Of a DNA stretch of 64,000 nucleotides, positions 24,884 through 33,601 are shown piece by piece. The stretch covers positions 558,001-622,000 of the forward strand of contig OZ220486.1 in NCBI GenBank assembly GCA_965116115.1. Direction: 5' to 3'. Source of the stretch: JAPOXR01 sp965116115. GTDB lineage: Bacteria; Pseudomonadota; Alphaproteobacteria; Rhodobacterales; Rhodobacteraceae. How positions within the stretch are numbered: position 1 is the first letter of the stretch; each line of letters starts with the position of its first letter. A program made the translations under genes and the position numbers. Under the pieces are notes generated by a model. The model had not been told where the DNA came from and did no database searches. It was given only the letters and a program-made list of their open reading frames with translations.

Positions 24884-25381
24884 ATGGCCGAAAGAACCGC
24901 ACCCATTTCGTGTCTGCGCATACGACTGATCCGCGTTTGCGAGCGGCTGTCGGCGGTCATGTTCGCGACGCTGTTCCTAACCTTCGTCGCGCAGGTTTTT
25001 TGGCGCTACTTTCTACGCGACCCGCTGGTCTGGACGCTGGAAGCCGCCGGGATCCTCTTCGTCACGCTCAGCCTCTTCACCGCCGCGACACAGATGCCGC
25101 TGAAAGAGCACGTGGCGCTTGATCTCGTCACGGATGCCTTGCCGAAGCGGCTGTCGGTTTGGCTGCGCACCGCCTCGCTTCTCCTGTTTTCAGCCGTGAT
25201 GCTCCTGTCGATCCCCGACACGATCCGCGTCCTCGAGTGGATGTACAAGGAGCGGACATTCACTATCAAATTCAATCTCGGCCATCTCTTCGTCCTGATG
25301 ATCGGCTTCGTCGTGATCTACGCATTCCGTGCGATCATTGACGCGGCGCGTCTGTTGCGACGGCAGGGCGGCGATGAGTGA
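24884..25381 (+). CDS. TRAP transporter small permease subunit DctQ type
   Basis: The 165-residue inner-membrane protein has four hydrophobic segments (about residues 23-43, 53-71, 92-114 and 131-150). The signature FVAQVFWRYFLRDPLVWTLE is characteristic of DctQ. The gene overlaps the large subunit by eight bases (ATGAGTGA), the usual coupling of the two membrane subunits. The basic N-terminus should face the cytoplasm. Confidence 0.92.
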   Translation: MAERTAPISCLRIRLIRVCERLSAVMFATLFLTFVAQVFWRYFLRDPLVWTLEAAGILFVTLSLFTAATQMPLKEHVALDLVTDALPKRLSVWLRTASLLLFSAVMLLSIPDTIRVLEWMYKERTFTIKFNLGHLFVLMIGFVVIYAFRAIIDAARLLRRQGGDE

Positions 25382-26660
25382 TCCGCTCGTCCTTGCCGCG
25401 ATCTATTTCGGGCTTCAGGTCGTTTTGGGGCTGCCGATCGGCTTCGTGATGATCTCGACAGTCGTCGTTTGGTCGCTTATTTCGGGCAGTGACGCCAGCC
25501 TGATGTCGGAACGCGTGATCTTCGCTTCGGTCGAGAACATCATCGTCATTGCCATTCCGCTCTTCATCTTCACTGCCAAGGTCATGGACCACGGGGGCAT
25601 CTCTGCGAGGCTCCTTCAGTTCTGCCTCGCGATCGTGGGCCATCGTCCCGGAGGACTGGCGCAGGTCAACATTGCATCTTCGATCATCTTTTCCGGCATG
25701 AGCGGCGACGCAACGTCCGACGCTTCCGGGATCGGGCAAGTCCTAATCAAGATGATGCGTGAAGAAAACAGATACCCGCCGCCCTACGCGGCGGCGGTAA
25801 CCGTCGCGTCATCCAGCATCGGACCGATCATCCCGCCGTCTATCCCGATGCTCGTTTACGCGTTCTTCTCGGGCGCTTCGGTCGGGGCATTATTCCTTGC
25901 GGGGATATTTCCCGGCCTCCTCATGGGAGCCGCCATGATGGCGCTGGTCGCGCTGCAGTCGCGGCGGCGCGGCTTCCCGACCGAAAAGCGGATGGCCGCC
26001 GCCGCGATGTTCTCGGCGACGATCAGCGCCGCAGGTCCGCTCCTAATGCCCGTCATCCTGCTCGGCGGCATCTACTCGGGTGTCTTCACGCCAACAGAGG
26101 CCGCGGCGGCGGCGGGCAGCTATGCCGTTCTTCTGTCGGTCTTCCTCTACCGCATGAGTTCATGGTCTGCGCTTTACAAAGCCCTCACCGAAAGCGCGAA
26201 GCAATCCGGCATGGTTTTCCTCTTGATCGGCGGCGGGTTCGCGCTGAATTATGTCTTCACGGTCGAGAAAGTGACGGAAGCTATCACAGGATTTATCCTG
26301 TCGATGGAAATCACCCGGCTCCAGCTTCTGTTCGTCGTCCACGCCGCCTTTATCGTCATGGGCATGTTCCTGACGAAGGCGCCCATGATGTACGTCGTCA
26401 TTCCCGCCCTGCTGCCAGGTCTCGAAGCCGCAGGCGTCGACCTCGTCCATTTCGGTGTCATCATCGTGCTCAACATGATGGTCTCGATGATTACGCCGCC
26501 GATGGGGCTGATGGTCTTCATCGTCGGAGGCCTCGCGAAGATTCCCGTGGGTCCGATCTTTCGCGAAAGCGTGCCTTTCATGCTGACGCTCTACGGTGTG
26601 ATGGTTCTCATTACCATCTTCCCGTCGCTTGTCCTCTGGCTGCCCAACCTTGCGAGGTGA
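25374..26660 (+). CDS. TRAP transporter large permease subunit DctM type
   Basis: The 428-residue transmembrane protein has about 12 hydrophobic segments and the DctM hallmarks QVNIASSIIFSGMSGDATSDASGIG (sodium-site hairpin region), SSIGPIIPPSIPMLVYAFFSGASVG, GVFTPTEAAAAAGSY and NMMVSMITPPMGLMVFI. It forms the sodium-driven channel of the acid uptake system. ATG 25374 is chosen because of its overlap with the small subunit; ATG/GTG 25329 would add a shadow leader. The stop at 26658-26660 is followed in the same frame by a truncated sulfatase. Confidence 0.94.
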   Translation: MSDPLVLAAIYFGLQVVLGLPIGFVMISTVVVWSLISGSDASLMSERVIFASVENIIVIAIPLFIFTAKVMDHGGISARLLQFCLAIVGHRPGGLAQVNIASSIIFSGMSGDATSDASGIGQVLIKMMREENRYPPPYAAAVTVASSSIGPIIPPSIPMLVYAFFSGASVGALFLAGIFPGLLMGAAMMALVALQSRRRGFPTEKRMAAAAMFSATISAAGPLLMPVILLGGIYSGVFTPTEAAAAAGSYAVLLSVFLYRMSSWSALYKALTESAKQSGMVFLLIGGGFALNYVFTVEKVTEAITGFILSMEITRLQLLFVVHAAFIVMGMFLTKAPMMYVVIPALLPGLEAAGVDLVHFGVIIVLNMMVSMITPPMGLMVFIVGGLAKIPVGPIFRESVPFMLTLYGVMVLITIFPSLVLWLPNLAR

Positions 26661-26663
26661 TGC

Positions 26664-26840
26664 ACGGCGGTCCGCAACGTTCTTCTGATCGGCATCGATC
26701 AGATGCGTTCCGACGTCGCCGTGCCGGGAAAGACGGCACCAGCCGTTATTCCTCATCTCGACCAGCTTTACGCTGAGAGCGCAAACTTCACGTGCGCCTA
26801 TTCATTCACACAGGCCGTCACATCGCTGAGGGGGCACTTG
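26664..26840 (+). pseudogene. N-terminal stub of a second sulfatase
   Basis: The frame right after the dctM-type stop reads RNVLLIGIDQMRSDVAVPGK, then VIPHLDQLYAESANFTCAYS, the standard N-terminus of a type I sulfatase up to just before the Cys-x-Pro-x-Arg site. Homology ends near 26820-26830. IS1634 sequence is recognisable from about 26950, so loss by insertion or deletion is likely. No proper start codon is present; ACG stands where ATG is expected (26664). The sulfatase of the facing operon remains intact, so sulfatase activity need not be lost. Confidence 0.6.
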
Positions 26841-26949
26841 TGCTTTGACATCATTCCAGCTGGAAAGAACACAGTGCGGGCCAGCCGCATACTGACACTC
26901 GCGGGAAAAAAGGGGTAAGATGCAAGCAGTGTCCGCTGCCGGCTAGCGG

Positions 26950-27933
26950 ATACGCTGCCGTTTCGGCATTGAGCGGGCGGTTGTCATCGGCGACCGGGGA
27001 ATACTGACCGAAGCCCGGATCAGGGAGGACATCAAGCCGGCCGGGCTGGACTGGATCAGCGCTCTGAGAGCTCCGGCTGTGCGCAGGCTTGCGGAAAACC
27101 GGACCCTGCGGCCGTCCCTGTTCGACGGACGGGACCTGGTTGAAATCACCTGTGAGGAATTGTTCCCCGGAGAGCGTCTCGTAGTTTGCCAAAACCCCTT
27201 GCCGGCAGAGGAACGCCGCCCGCGCCGGATGAGCTGCCAGCTGCGGCAGAAGCCCGCCTGCGCTTGATCAAGGCCGCGACCGGACGGGCGTCGCGCCCTC
27301 TCAGGGGCGCCGTTGCGATCACCCGCCGCGTCGATAAGGCCTTGGACAAACACAAGATGAGAAAGCATTCCACGGCAGCGGTCCGCGATGACTGCCTCAA
27401 TCAGTGCCGGAACCGGGAAAAACATCGCCGCCGAAGCCGCGCTCGACGGCTTTTATGCCGTGCGGCCCAGCCTGCCGGAAACAGTGACAGGCACCGACAA
27501 AACAGTCCTCTCATACAAGCGTTCAGAAAAAGTCGAACGGGCGTTCCGCGCTGTGAAAACCGTCAATCTGAAGGTTCGTCCGGTTTATCACCGCTCAGCG
27601 GACCGGGTGCGCGCGCATGTTCTGCTGTGTATGCTATGTCGAACAACATATGCGGGAAGACCTGAAACCGATCCTGTTCCACGACGAAGACCCGCCGGTG
27701 CGGGAATCCGCCGCGGCCGCAGCCGAGCCGTCGCCCGGCGCAAAGCGGCATCGCAACGCGCGTCCGGCGGCCTGCCGGCTCTCAGTTTCCACAGCCTCAT
27801 GAAACATCTCGCCGGCCTCTCGAAAATGCGCACTGAACCGGCCTCGGAGGCCGCAGCGGAATTCGACATGTTCGCGGTGCCGACAGCATCGCAGGAAAAA
27901 GCATTTCAACTCCTGGGAACCCGAATACCCTGA
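26950..27933 (+). pseudogene. IS1634-family transposase, C-terminal part, frameshifted
   Basis: Pieces of an IS1634-family transposase occur in order: AVVIGDRGILTEARIREDI, GLDWISALRAPAVRRLAEN, LFDGRDLVEITCEELFPGER, LVVCQNPL, ALDKHKMRKHS, EAALDGFYAVRPSLPE, SYKRSEKVERAFRAVKTVNL, DRVRAHVLLCML, LPALSFHSLMKHLAGL and AFQLLGTRIP. At least three frame changes (near 27260, 27390 and 27640) and loss of the N-terminal third make it dead. Terminal repeats are not evident. The segment separates the sialate-type cluster from the amide cluster. Confidence 0.82.
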
Positions 27934-28015
27934 AACCTGGCGGGCAAACGCCGCTGAATACTGAAATGATTAAATGAATACAAATAGTTGCAAAACCACT
28001 GCAAAAAAGTTCAGG

Positions 28016-29155
28016 CTAAACTATGAAGAGTTGCCGCGCAAAGCGCGTGAGGCGATCGTAGCCGGTGTCGGTAATTGCGATCGTTTCTGACATGCCGAAG
28101 CCTCGGGCCAGCACATAAGTGTGAAACGTCATGCCCGTTTCGAATTGCCATTCACAGCCCGGGGCCGCTTCCAAGAGTTCGCCGCCCGATGGCTGCAGAA
28201 GCAATCCGACCGAATAGAACGTCTTGTTCGTATACGTCTCGCGCAGTCCCCGGGACAGGACACCGTCCCGGTAGATCGCATCCGGCACGGCCGCCGGAAC
28301 GCCGGGGCGCACTTCGTCCAGTGCCGAATCCTGGATCGCGACGAGGCTTTCGACAACCTTGAGATCTTCGTCGCTGGCCTCAGCCACGCGGATCGGCCGC
28401 ATGAAGCGGGCGTGATAATGGCGCACGTTGGGTGTCGTTTCGATCTGGACGATGTCGCCGCGTTTGAGAACGCGATCGGAATAGCCGCCATGCAGATGGA
28501 ACGCCCTTTCTTCGGACGACATCACTCCGGGACCCGGCAGATCGCTGCCCGCGCGGATCATGGCGGCGCACACCTCGGCGGCAATTTCGCGCTCACTGAT
28601 GCCGACACCGACGCTGTCGATCGCAGCCTGCATGCCGGCTTCGGCCGCTTTGCCTGCAAGCCTTTGCAAAGCGATTTCGGCGGGCGACTTGATCAGGCGC
28701 ATCTTACGCACGAGCCCGCTCTCGTCTGTAAACCGGCAATCAGGAAGGCAGTCTTTCAACTGCTTATAGCGCGCAACCGACAAGGGCCACGCCGCGGTTT
28801 CAACTCCGGCCCGGGCCGTCGCGCCCAGACTTATCTGTATTGCTTTGGAGGCAACGGCCATCGGCGCGTCGCTGTCTGTCCACATCGCCCGGTCCGGATA
28901 CATGCAAGTGGCGTCAAGGTAGTATTCCTCGACATCGCGGCACACCAGTGTCGGCTGACCCTCGACTGGAATGACAGCGAGTTGAAAAGAGCCATAACCC
29001 CGCGTGAAGAACCCGGTCAGCCAAGTAACCGTTTCGGGCTGGAAAGCGAGAAGCCCGTCAAGCCCGCGGGCCTTCAGCGCTGTCTGAACACGCGCCAGGC
29101 GGGCCTGATATTCGGAGCGTTCGAACCACGGCTCGTAAATCAGCGGCGGCGTCAT
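28016..29155 (-). CDS. M24-family creatinase-like hydrolase (paralogue 1)
   Basis: The 379-residue protein has the two-domain pita-bread layout: an N-terminal creatinase_N domain (LARVQTALKARGLDGLLAFQPETVTWLTGF) and a C-terminal M24 domain. The metal ligands of true aminopeptidases are missing: the usual D-x-G...D segment reads DIVQIETTPNVRHYHARF. That pattern is shared with creatinase and ectoine-hydrolase-like members, which open C-N bonds without the dinuclear metal. A small cyclic or guanidino amide is therefore a better guess than a peptide. The gene overlaps the upstream glutamine amidotransferase by ATGA, so they form one operon. Confidence 0.83.
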   Translation of the reverse strand: MTPPLIYEPWFERSEYQARLARVQTALKARGLDGLLAFQPETVTWLTGFFTRGYGSFQLAVIPVEGQPTLVCRDVEEYYLDATCMYPDRAMWTDSDAPMAVASKAIQISLGATARAGVETAAWPLSVARYKQLKDCLPDCRFTDESGLVRKMRLIKSPAEIALQRLAGKAAEAGMQAAIDSVGVGISEREIAAEVCAAMIRAGSDLPGPGVMSSEERAFHLHGGYSDRVLKRGDIVQIETTPNVRHYHARFMRPIRVAEASDEDLKVVESLVAIQDSALDEVRPGVPAAVPDAIYRDGVLSRGLRETYTNKTFYSVGLLLQPSGGELLEAAPGCEWQFETGMTFHTYVLARGFGMSETIAITDTGYDRLTRFARQLFIV

Positions 29156-29862
29156 GTGTGCGCCTTCACGACATCGACAAACCGTGTCAGCATCGTTTTC
29201 GCTTCGGCGGCTTCATCCGCAGCCGCCTTGAGATCATCCACTTCGGCCCCGTCTTTCTCCATGCGGTCCCGGTTTTCTTCGAACCAGATCGGGGCCTGTT
29301 CCCGGGTGATCTCGGGATGGCCTTGAATTCCCCAGACCGGAGTGTCGCGCCAACGCCATATCTGGTTGGGGCAGAGATCCGAGCTTGCGAGAATCGTCAT
29401 GTCGGGGTGGCCGGCACGCACTTCGTCATTGTGCCAGACGAACATGTGAACGCTTTCGCCCAGCGCGCCGGCAACGGGATCGTCCCTTGCCGCGCCTGTG
29501 ACCGGAAGATCCTTATATCCGATCTCGCAGAACGCCCGGCGGAAAACCTGATCACGCCCGCACAGAGCCGAAGCCAGGATCTGGCTGCCGAAGCAGATGC
29601 CGAGCATCGGGATTTCCTGGTCCGCTGCGGCCTGAATCAGGTCATGCTCCCGGTGAATGAACGGGATATCCTCGTAGGCGCCGTGGGGGCTGCCGGAAAC
29701 GAAGATCCCGTCATAGCCGTCCAAACTCTCCGGAAACGCGCCGTTGTACGCCCAATACCGGTCGACAGTCAGTCCCCAACCTTCGAACCGATCGTCGAGT
29801 TTTGCCACGGATTGGAATTTGCGGCCGTTGCCAAGATATAGCAGATGGGCGCCCGACATCAT
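29152..29862 (-). CDS. Class I glutamine amidotransferase domain protein
   Basis: The 236-residue protein has the class I GATase triad: the nucleophile Cys in MLGICFGSQILA (about residue 89), the His in GIQGHPEITRE, and the downstream Glu. The oxyanion-hole motif is FVSGSPHGAYED. Stand-alone members hydrolyse gamma-glutamyl amides, so it may release glutamate from gamma-glutamyl compounds, in keeping with the 5-oxoproline genes opposite. It is first in a two-gene minus-strand operon with the creatinase-like gene and faces pxpA across a 338-base spacer. Confidence 0.85.
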   Translation of the reverse strand: MMSGAHLLYLGNGRKFQSVAKLDDRFEGWGLTVDRYWAYNGAFPESLDGYDGIFVSGSPHGAYEDIPFIHREHDLIQAAADQEIPMLGICFGSQILASALCGRDQVFRRAFCEIGYKDLPVTGAARDDPVAGALGESVHMFVWHNDEVRAGHPDMTILASSDLCPNQIWRWRDTPVWGIQGHPEITREQAPIWFEENRDRMEKDGAEVDDLKAAADEAAEAKTMLTRFVDVVKAHT

Positions 29863-29930
29863 AACCTTCTTTTGCGGCGCTTTTCAGTATACCAATGGTG
29901 TGCCGATATGCAACTATTCTGGAAGCGTAA

Positions 29931-30145
29931 CAGTGTCTCAGTTTGATCGCTTTCTGCAGGTTACGGGCAAGTCAGGCTTCGGGGCGCTCGCATTAATAAG
30001 CGCGACGATCCGTTCCATGTCTCTGAAATATTGCGTTCACGAGCCTTTTTTCTCGCGCTATCCATCTCTGCCGGGCGTGATCAGCCACGTAAGTTTTTTG
30101 GATTTGACGCCGACGAAAAAACAAAAATTTCAAACTGAGACACTG
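29931..30145. repeat. 215-bp segment bounded by a perfect 16-bp inverted repeat
   Basis: CAGTGTCTCAGTTTGA at 29931-29946 is exactly inverted at 30130-30145. The enclosed sequence has no convincing frame and no flanking duplication is visible. It fills most of the 338-base spacer between the divergent GATase gene and pxpA. It could be a miniature element or solo ends of an insertion sequence, or a very widely spaced pair of operator-like sites. Confidence 0.55.
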
Positions 30146-30200
30146 CCAGAAACTCGGCTGGCAGATTGCGCCAAAGCCGGAAGAAAGAACCAGGAGACCG

Positions 30201-30965
30201 ATGCAAATTGATCTAAATTCCGATCTTGGAGAAGGATTCGGTCCTTGGACGATGGGCGACGATTCCGCGATGCTGGACGTTGTTTCGACGGCCAATATCG
30301 CTTGCGGGTTTCATGCGGGCGATCCCGAAACAATGCGGCGCACCATTGGTTTGGCTCGCGAACGGGGGGTCGCCGTCGGCGCCCATCCGGGATACCGCGA
30401 TCTCATCGGATTCGGGCGGCGGGCGCAAATCGGCGTGACGGCGCACGAGATCGAGACGCTCGTCGCCTACCAAGTGGGCGCTTTTCAGGCGATGGCATCG
30501 CTGGCCGGACATCCGGGATCACACGTTAAGACGCATGGCGCGCTTGGAAATGCCTGTGCGGACGACGACAGTCTAGCCGATGCGGTTGCCCGGGGCATAC
30601 GGGCCGTCGACCCCGGACTCGCGTTTATGGTCATGCCGGGCACGGCGACCGAACGGGCATGCGATCGCGCGGGCTTGCGGCCGATACGAGAAATCTATGC
30701 CGACAGGACCTATGACGACAGTTTCAACCTGACAAGCCGCAAGGTCGAGGGTTCCGTCATCCACGATGTCGAAATTGCGCTGAGACGCGTCATGGAAATG
30801 GTGGCTGAAGGGCGGCTGGAATCGGTGACCGGCAAGCGGCTGCCGGTCGAAATCAATTCGGTGTGCGTGCATGGAGACAACGCGGCGGCCGTCGCCATGA
30901 CAAGGGCGCTGCGCGACGGTCTCGAAAAAGAAGGCTGGACGATTTCGCCGGCGCAAACACGCTGA
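30201..30965 (+). CDS. pxpA: 5-oxoprolinase subunit PxpA (LamB/YcsF family)
   Basis: The 254-residue cytoplasmic protein works with PxpB and PxpC in ATP-dependent opening of 5-oxoproline (pyroglutamate) to glutamate. Family marks are IDLNSDLGEGFG at the N-terminus, TANIACGFHAGDPETMRRT, VGAHPGYRDLIGFGRR, HVKTHGALGN and EINSVCVHGDN. A good AGGAGA site precedes ATG 30201. Its partners pxpB and pxpC lie 8 kb away on the other strand (38917-40649), separated by an inserted island that begins right after this stop. The three could still work together from separate transcripts. Confidence 0.95.
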   Translation: MQIDLNSDLGEGFGPWTMGDDSAMLDVVSTANIACGFHAGDPETMRRTIGLARERGVAVGAHPGYRDLIGFGRRAQIGVTAHEIETLVAYQVGAFQAMASLAGHPGSHVKTHGALGNACADDDSLADAVARGIRAVDPGLAFMVMPGTATERACDRAGLRPIREIYADRTYDDSFNLTSRKVEGSVIHDVEIALRRVMEMVAEGRLESVTGKRLPVEINSVCVHGDNAAAVAMTRALRDGLEKEGWTISPAQTR

Positions 30966-31009
30966 AGCATCCATATTCCGATGCTTCCGCCGCCGTCGGA
31001 CTCGAGCAG

Positions 31010-31205
31010 CTGTCATACCTTTGCCGGCAGGGTGTTTGCGCTCGGCGAGGGCCTGCCGATGATCGGCGAGCTGCTCGGCCGCCAGCAGGTCAACACCACA
31101 GTGCGCTACGCCTATCTCGCCCGGGAGTCAGTCAGGGCCTCGACAGCCCGGGTCGCGGACAGCATCGGCGCGGCCATCCCCACGGCGCAGGACGGTGGCA
31201 TGTAG
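31010..31205 (+). pseudogene. Tyrosine integrase remnant A (C-terminal end only)
   Basis: The frame reads FAGRVFALGEGLPMIGELLG and then VNTTVRYAYLARESVRAS, which is the end of a phage-type tyrosine recombinase including the active-site Tyr (in RYAYLA). No catalytic Arg-Lys-His part is left upstream. It starts within 50 bases of the pxpA stop and marks one border of the island. Confidence 0.7.
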
Positions 31206-31243
31206 CGGCGAGCGTCCATGAAAACCGGGAACGGAAGCGAACC

Positions 31244-32420
31244 ATGGTGACACTGAATACACAACGGATCTCGCGGCGAACCGTCGAGGCATTCCCGGTG
31301 GGAGAACGCGAGGCGCTCTACTGGGACTCCGAGCTCTCGGGCTTTGGCATTCGCGTTTATCCCTCTGAGTCGAAGGTCTACCTCGTGCAGATGCGCAAGG
31401 GCGGCAGGTCTCGGCGGCTTACCGTTGAACGGCACGGGCTGATCTCACCCGACCGGGTGCGCACGGAAGCGGCGCGGATCATCGCCGACATCAAGGCCGG
31501 CAGGAAGCCGCTTCCTGCCAACGGCGCGGTCCCGGTGGAGACCGGCCCCACGGTCGCCGAGGTGGCGAAGCGTTATATGCGCGAGTATGTCGAGGTGCGC
31601 TGCAAGCCGACCACGGTCCGGTATTGCCGGCACGCGCTCGACCACACCTTCTGCTTGCGCCGGGTCCAGAGCCTCTCGGGGCGATCGGGCGTGAGCGGCC
31701 CGCGGCTTTGCACTACAGCCTGCACAAGACACCGGTCACAGCGAACAAGGTTGTTGACATGCTCTCGCGCCTGTTTTACATGTCCGAAGACTGGGGATTG
31801 CCCCGGAGGGCGGCAATCCATGCAAGTTCATACGGAAATACTAAGGAGCGCAGTTGCGAGCGTTTCCTCTCCGAGGAGGAGAGCCGGCATCTCGGGCGTG
31901 TGCTGGGCAAGGTTGACTCCGAAGGCAAGATGTGTGCAAGCGCGGTGGCGGCCATTCCGCCTGCCGGCGCAACGAGATCCTGACGCTGCGCTGGGCCGAT
32001 GTGGAACTCGAGGCGGGCGAGATTCAACTTCGCGATGCGAAGCAGGTGCGCGTTCCATGGTGCTCTTACCAGCGGCGAGAGCGCGTGCTTGCCGGAAGAC
32101 TGCGCCTGACGGACAATCCTTGGGGTGATCACCGAAGCCAGGCCGGGCACCCGGCTCAGCAATTTCAGCAACGCCTAGCTGGTCATTCGAGCGCGGGCGG
32201 ATCAGGTAAGGAGTTCGCATTCATGACCTTAGGCACAGCTTTGCCAGCAGGGCTCTTGCACTCAGCGAGAGCCTGCCGATGATCGGCAAGAGGCTCGGTC
32301 ATCGAAAGGTGCAGACCACGGCACGCTACGCGCACCTTGCATGCGATTGGTTGAAAGCGTCGGCGGCGCGCATCGCCGAAGAGTCTCCGCGCCGATCTGG
32401 CGCGCGAGACCGAACTCCCG
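31244..32420 (+). pseudogene. Tyrosine integrase remnant B (full length, frameshifted)
   Basis: Parts of a second, related integrase appear in order: an N-terminal arm-type domain from ATG 31244 (VTLNTQRISRRTVEAFPVGE and GFGIRVYPSESKVYLVQMR), a core-binding segment (VTANKVVDMLSRLFYMSEDW), the catalytic Arg region (CRRNEILTLRWADVELEAGE) and the end LPMIGKRLGHRKVQTTARYA with the active-site Tyr. Frames change near 31640, 31950 and 32110-32270, so it cannot make an active enzyme. Together with remnant A it suggests repeated use of one integration site downstream of pxpA. Confidence 0.75.
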
Positions 32421-32429
32421 TTCCCCGCG

Positions 32430-32600
32430 CCATGACCGCTGGCCGTGCCGTCGCAGCATTCATCCTCGCGGTGGACTCCGCACTCGCGCTTGCCGGCACG
32501 GCACAGGCCGAGACGTGGTGCGGCTTGACGGCAGCGCCCGAGCATCCGTCCACTTCGAGAGGAGCTGCCAATCCGCTGATTGGACGCCAAGCGATGAACT
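32430..32600 (+). pseudogene. Possible secreted small protein, 5' part only
   Basis: ATG 32430 opens a frame with a good signal-peptide shape (TAGRAVAAFILAVDSALALA, then GTAQAETWCG), but the following residues are low complexity and do not form a known domain. The layout recalls small secreted proteins of Rhizobiales that begin with AxAxWC after the signal. It is probably a decayed gene between the integrase remnant and the nuclease gene. Confidence 0.3.
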
Positions 32601-32803
32601 GTCCGCGAAAACCGAGCGACTCCAATTCGACTTGGACCAGTCGATGGAGGCAGGTCAGCCTCCGACGGGTCCGACAGCACCTCCGCCGCTTTCTTGCGTC
32701 GCCGTCAACTCATCGACATGCGAAAAACAGTCCCGAAACCGCCCGTGATCCATCTGTCTCAGGCAACTGCCTCTGAGCGTGCCGGCGCGTCGGGAGATCC
32801 TCA

Positions 32804-33601
32804 GTGACGGTTGGTGCGGGGGAGGTCGTATATCGTTTGGGCAAGGCTCCGTGTTCTGGAATCGGGCGACAATGGTCGGACCACGAACTGAACGCCGCAA
32901 TGGATGACCGGATTGCGACCGTACTGTTTGACGACGAAGGCAATGCATATATTGAGGACATTCTCGCCAGCCTTGCAGAAACGGATTTTGCCCACGAAGG
33001 ACTGCGGCGCGTTCTGGAAGACCCTGACAAGATTGAGGACTGGCGGGTGGGCGAAGCGATCGCGGAGACATACCTCACGGACCATCGGTCATGCAGCTTC
33101 CCCTGGCCGGACGGTCGGGATGAGAGAAAAAGCAGCTCCAGCTTGCCGGGGGCGGACTTGGTCGGATTCGGGATCGACGGCGGCGGCGATTGCCTCGCGT
33201 TCGGCGAAGTGAAGACATCGAGCGAACAGAGCTATCCGCCCGGAGCGATGTACGGTCGCAAGGGATTGAAGAAGCAACTGGAAGATCTGTGCGACCAGGA
33301 AGCCATCCGAGACGGTCTCGTAAAGTATCTCGGTCACCGAGCGGGGGCTGCCCCATGGCGGGCGCGTTTCGAGCGAGCGGCAGGAAGGTATCTGCGGAAT
33401 ACATCAGACATTCAGCTCTATGGATGTCTTGTTCGGGACGTGGAACCCCATCAGGATGATTTGCGGGTCCGGGTCGACAGGCTCGCAGCCGCATGTCCAG
33501 AGGGCATGCGTATCGAAATGCTTGCGCTTTACCTTCCGCAGGAAAGCCTGGACGGTATCGGAGAGGAGATGGTTTTGCGGCGGGCAGGAGGGGAACGGTG
33601 A
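32804..33601 (+). CDS. HamA-like PD-(D/E)XK nuclease, Hachiman-type defence candidate
   Basis: The 265-residue protein has a nuclease-type core. GADLVGFGIDGGG at about residues 116-128 and the FGEVKTSSE motif at about 133-141 fit the D...E-x-K active site of restriction-endonuclease folds. A Lys-rich helix (MYGRKGLKKQLEDLCDQEAI) follows. GTG 32804 is used because GGGAGA stands about eight bases before it. It overlaps the helicase start as GTGA, so the two are co-translated. Order, sizes and motifs resemble HamA (DUF1837) of the Hachiman system, in which the helicase licenses DNA degradation. The match is by pattern only, so another nuclease-helicase type remains possible. Confidence 0.6.
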   Translation: MTVGAGEVVYRLGKAPCSGIGRQWSDHELNAAMDDRIATVLFDDEGNAYIEDILASLAETDFAHEGLRRVLEDPDKIEDWRVGEAIAETYLTDHRSCSFPWPDGRDERKSSSSLPGADLVGFGIDGGGDCLAFGEVKTSSEQSYPPGAMYGRKGLKKQLEDLCDQEAIRDGLVKYLGHRAGAAPWRARFERAAGRYLRNTSDIQLYGCLVRDVEPHQDDLRVRVDRLAAACPEGMRIEMLALYLPQESLDGIGEEMVLRRAGGER

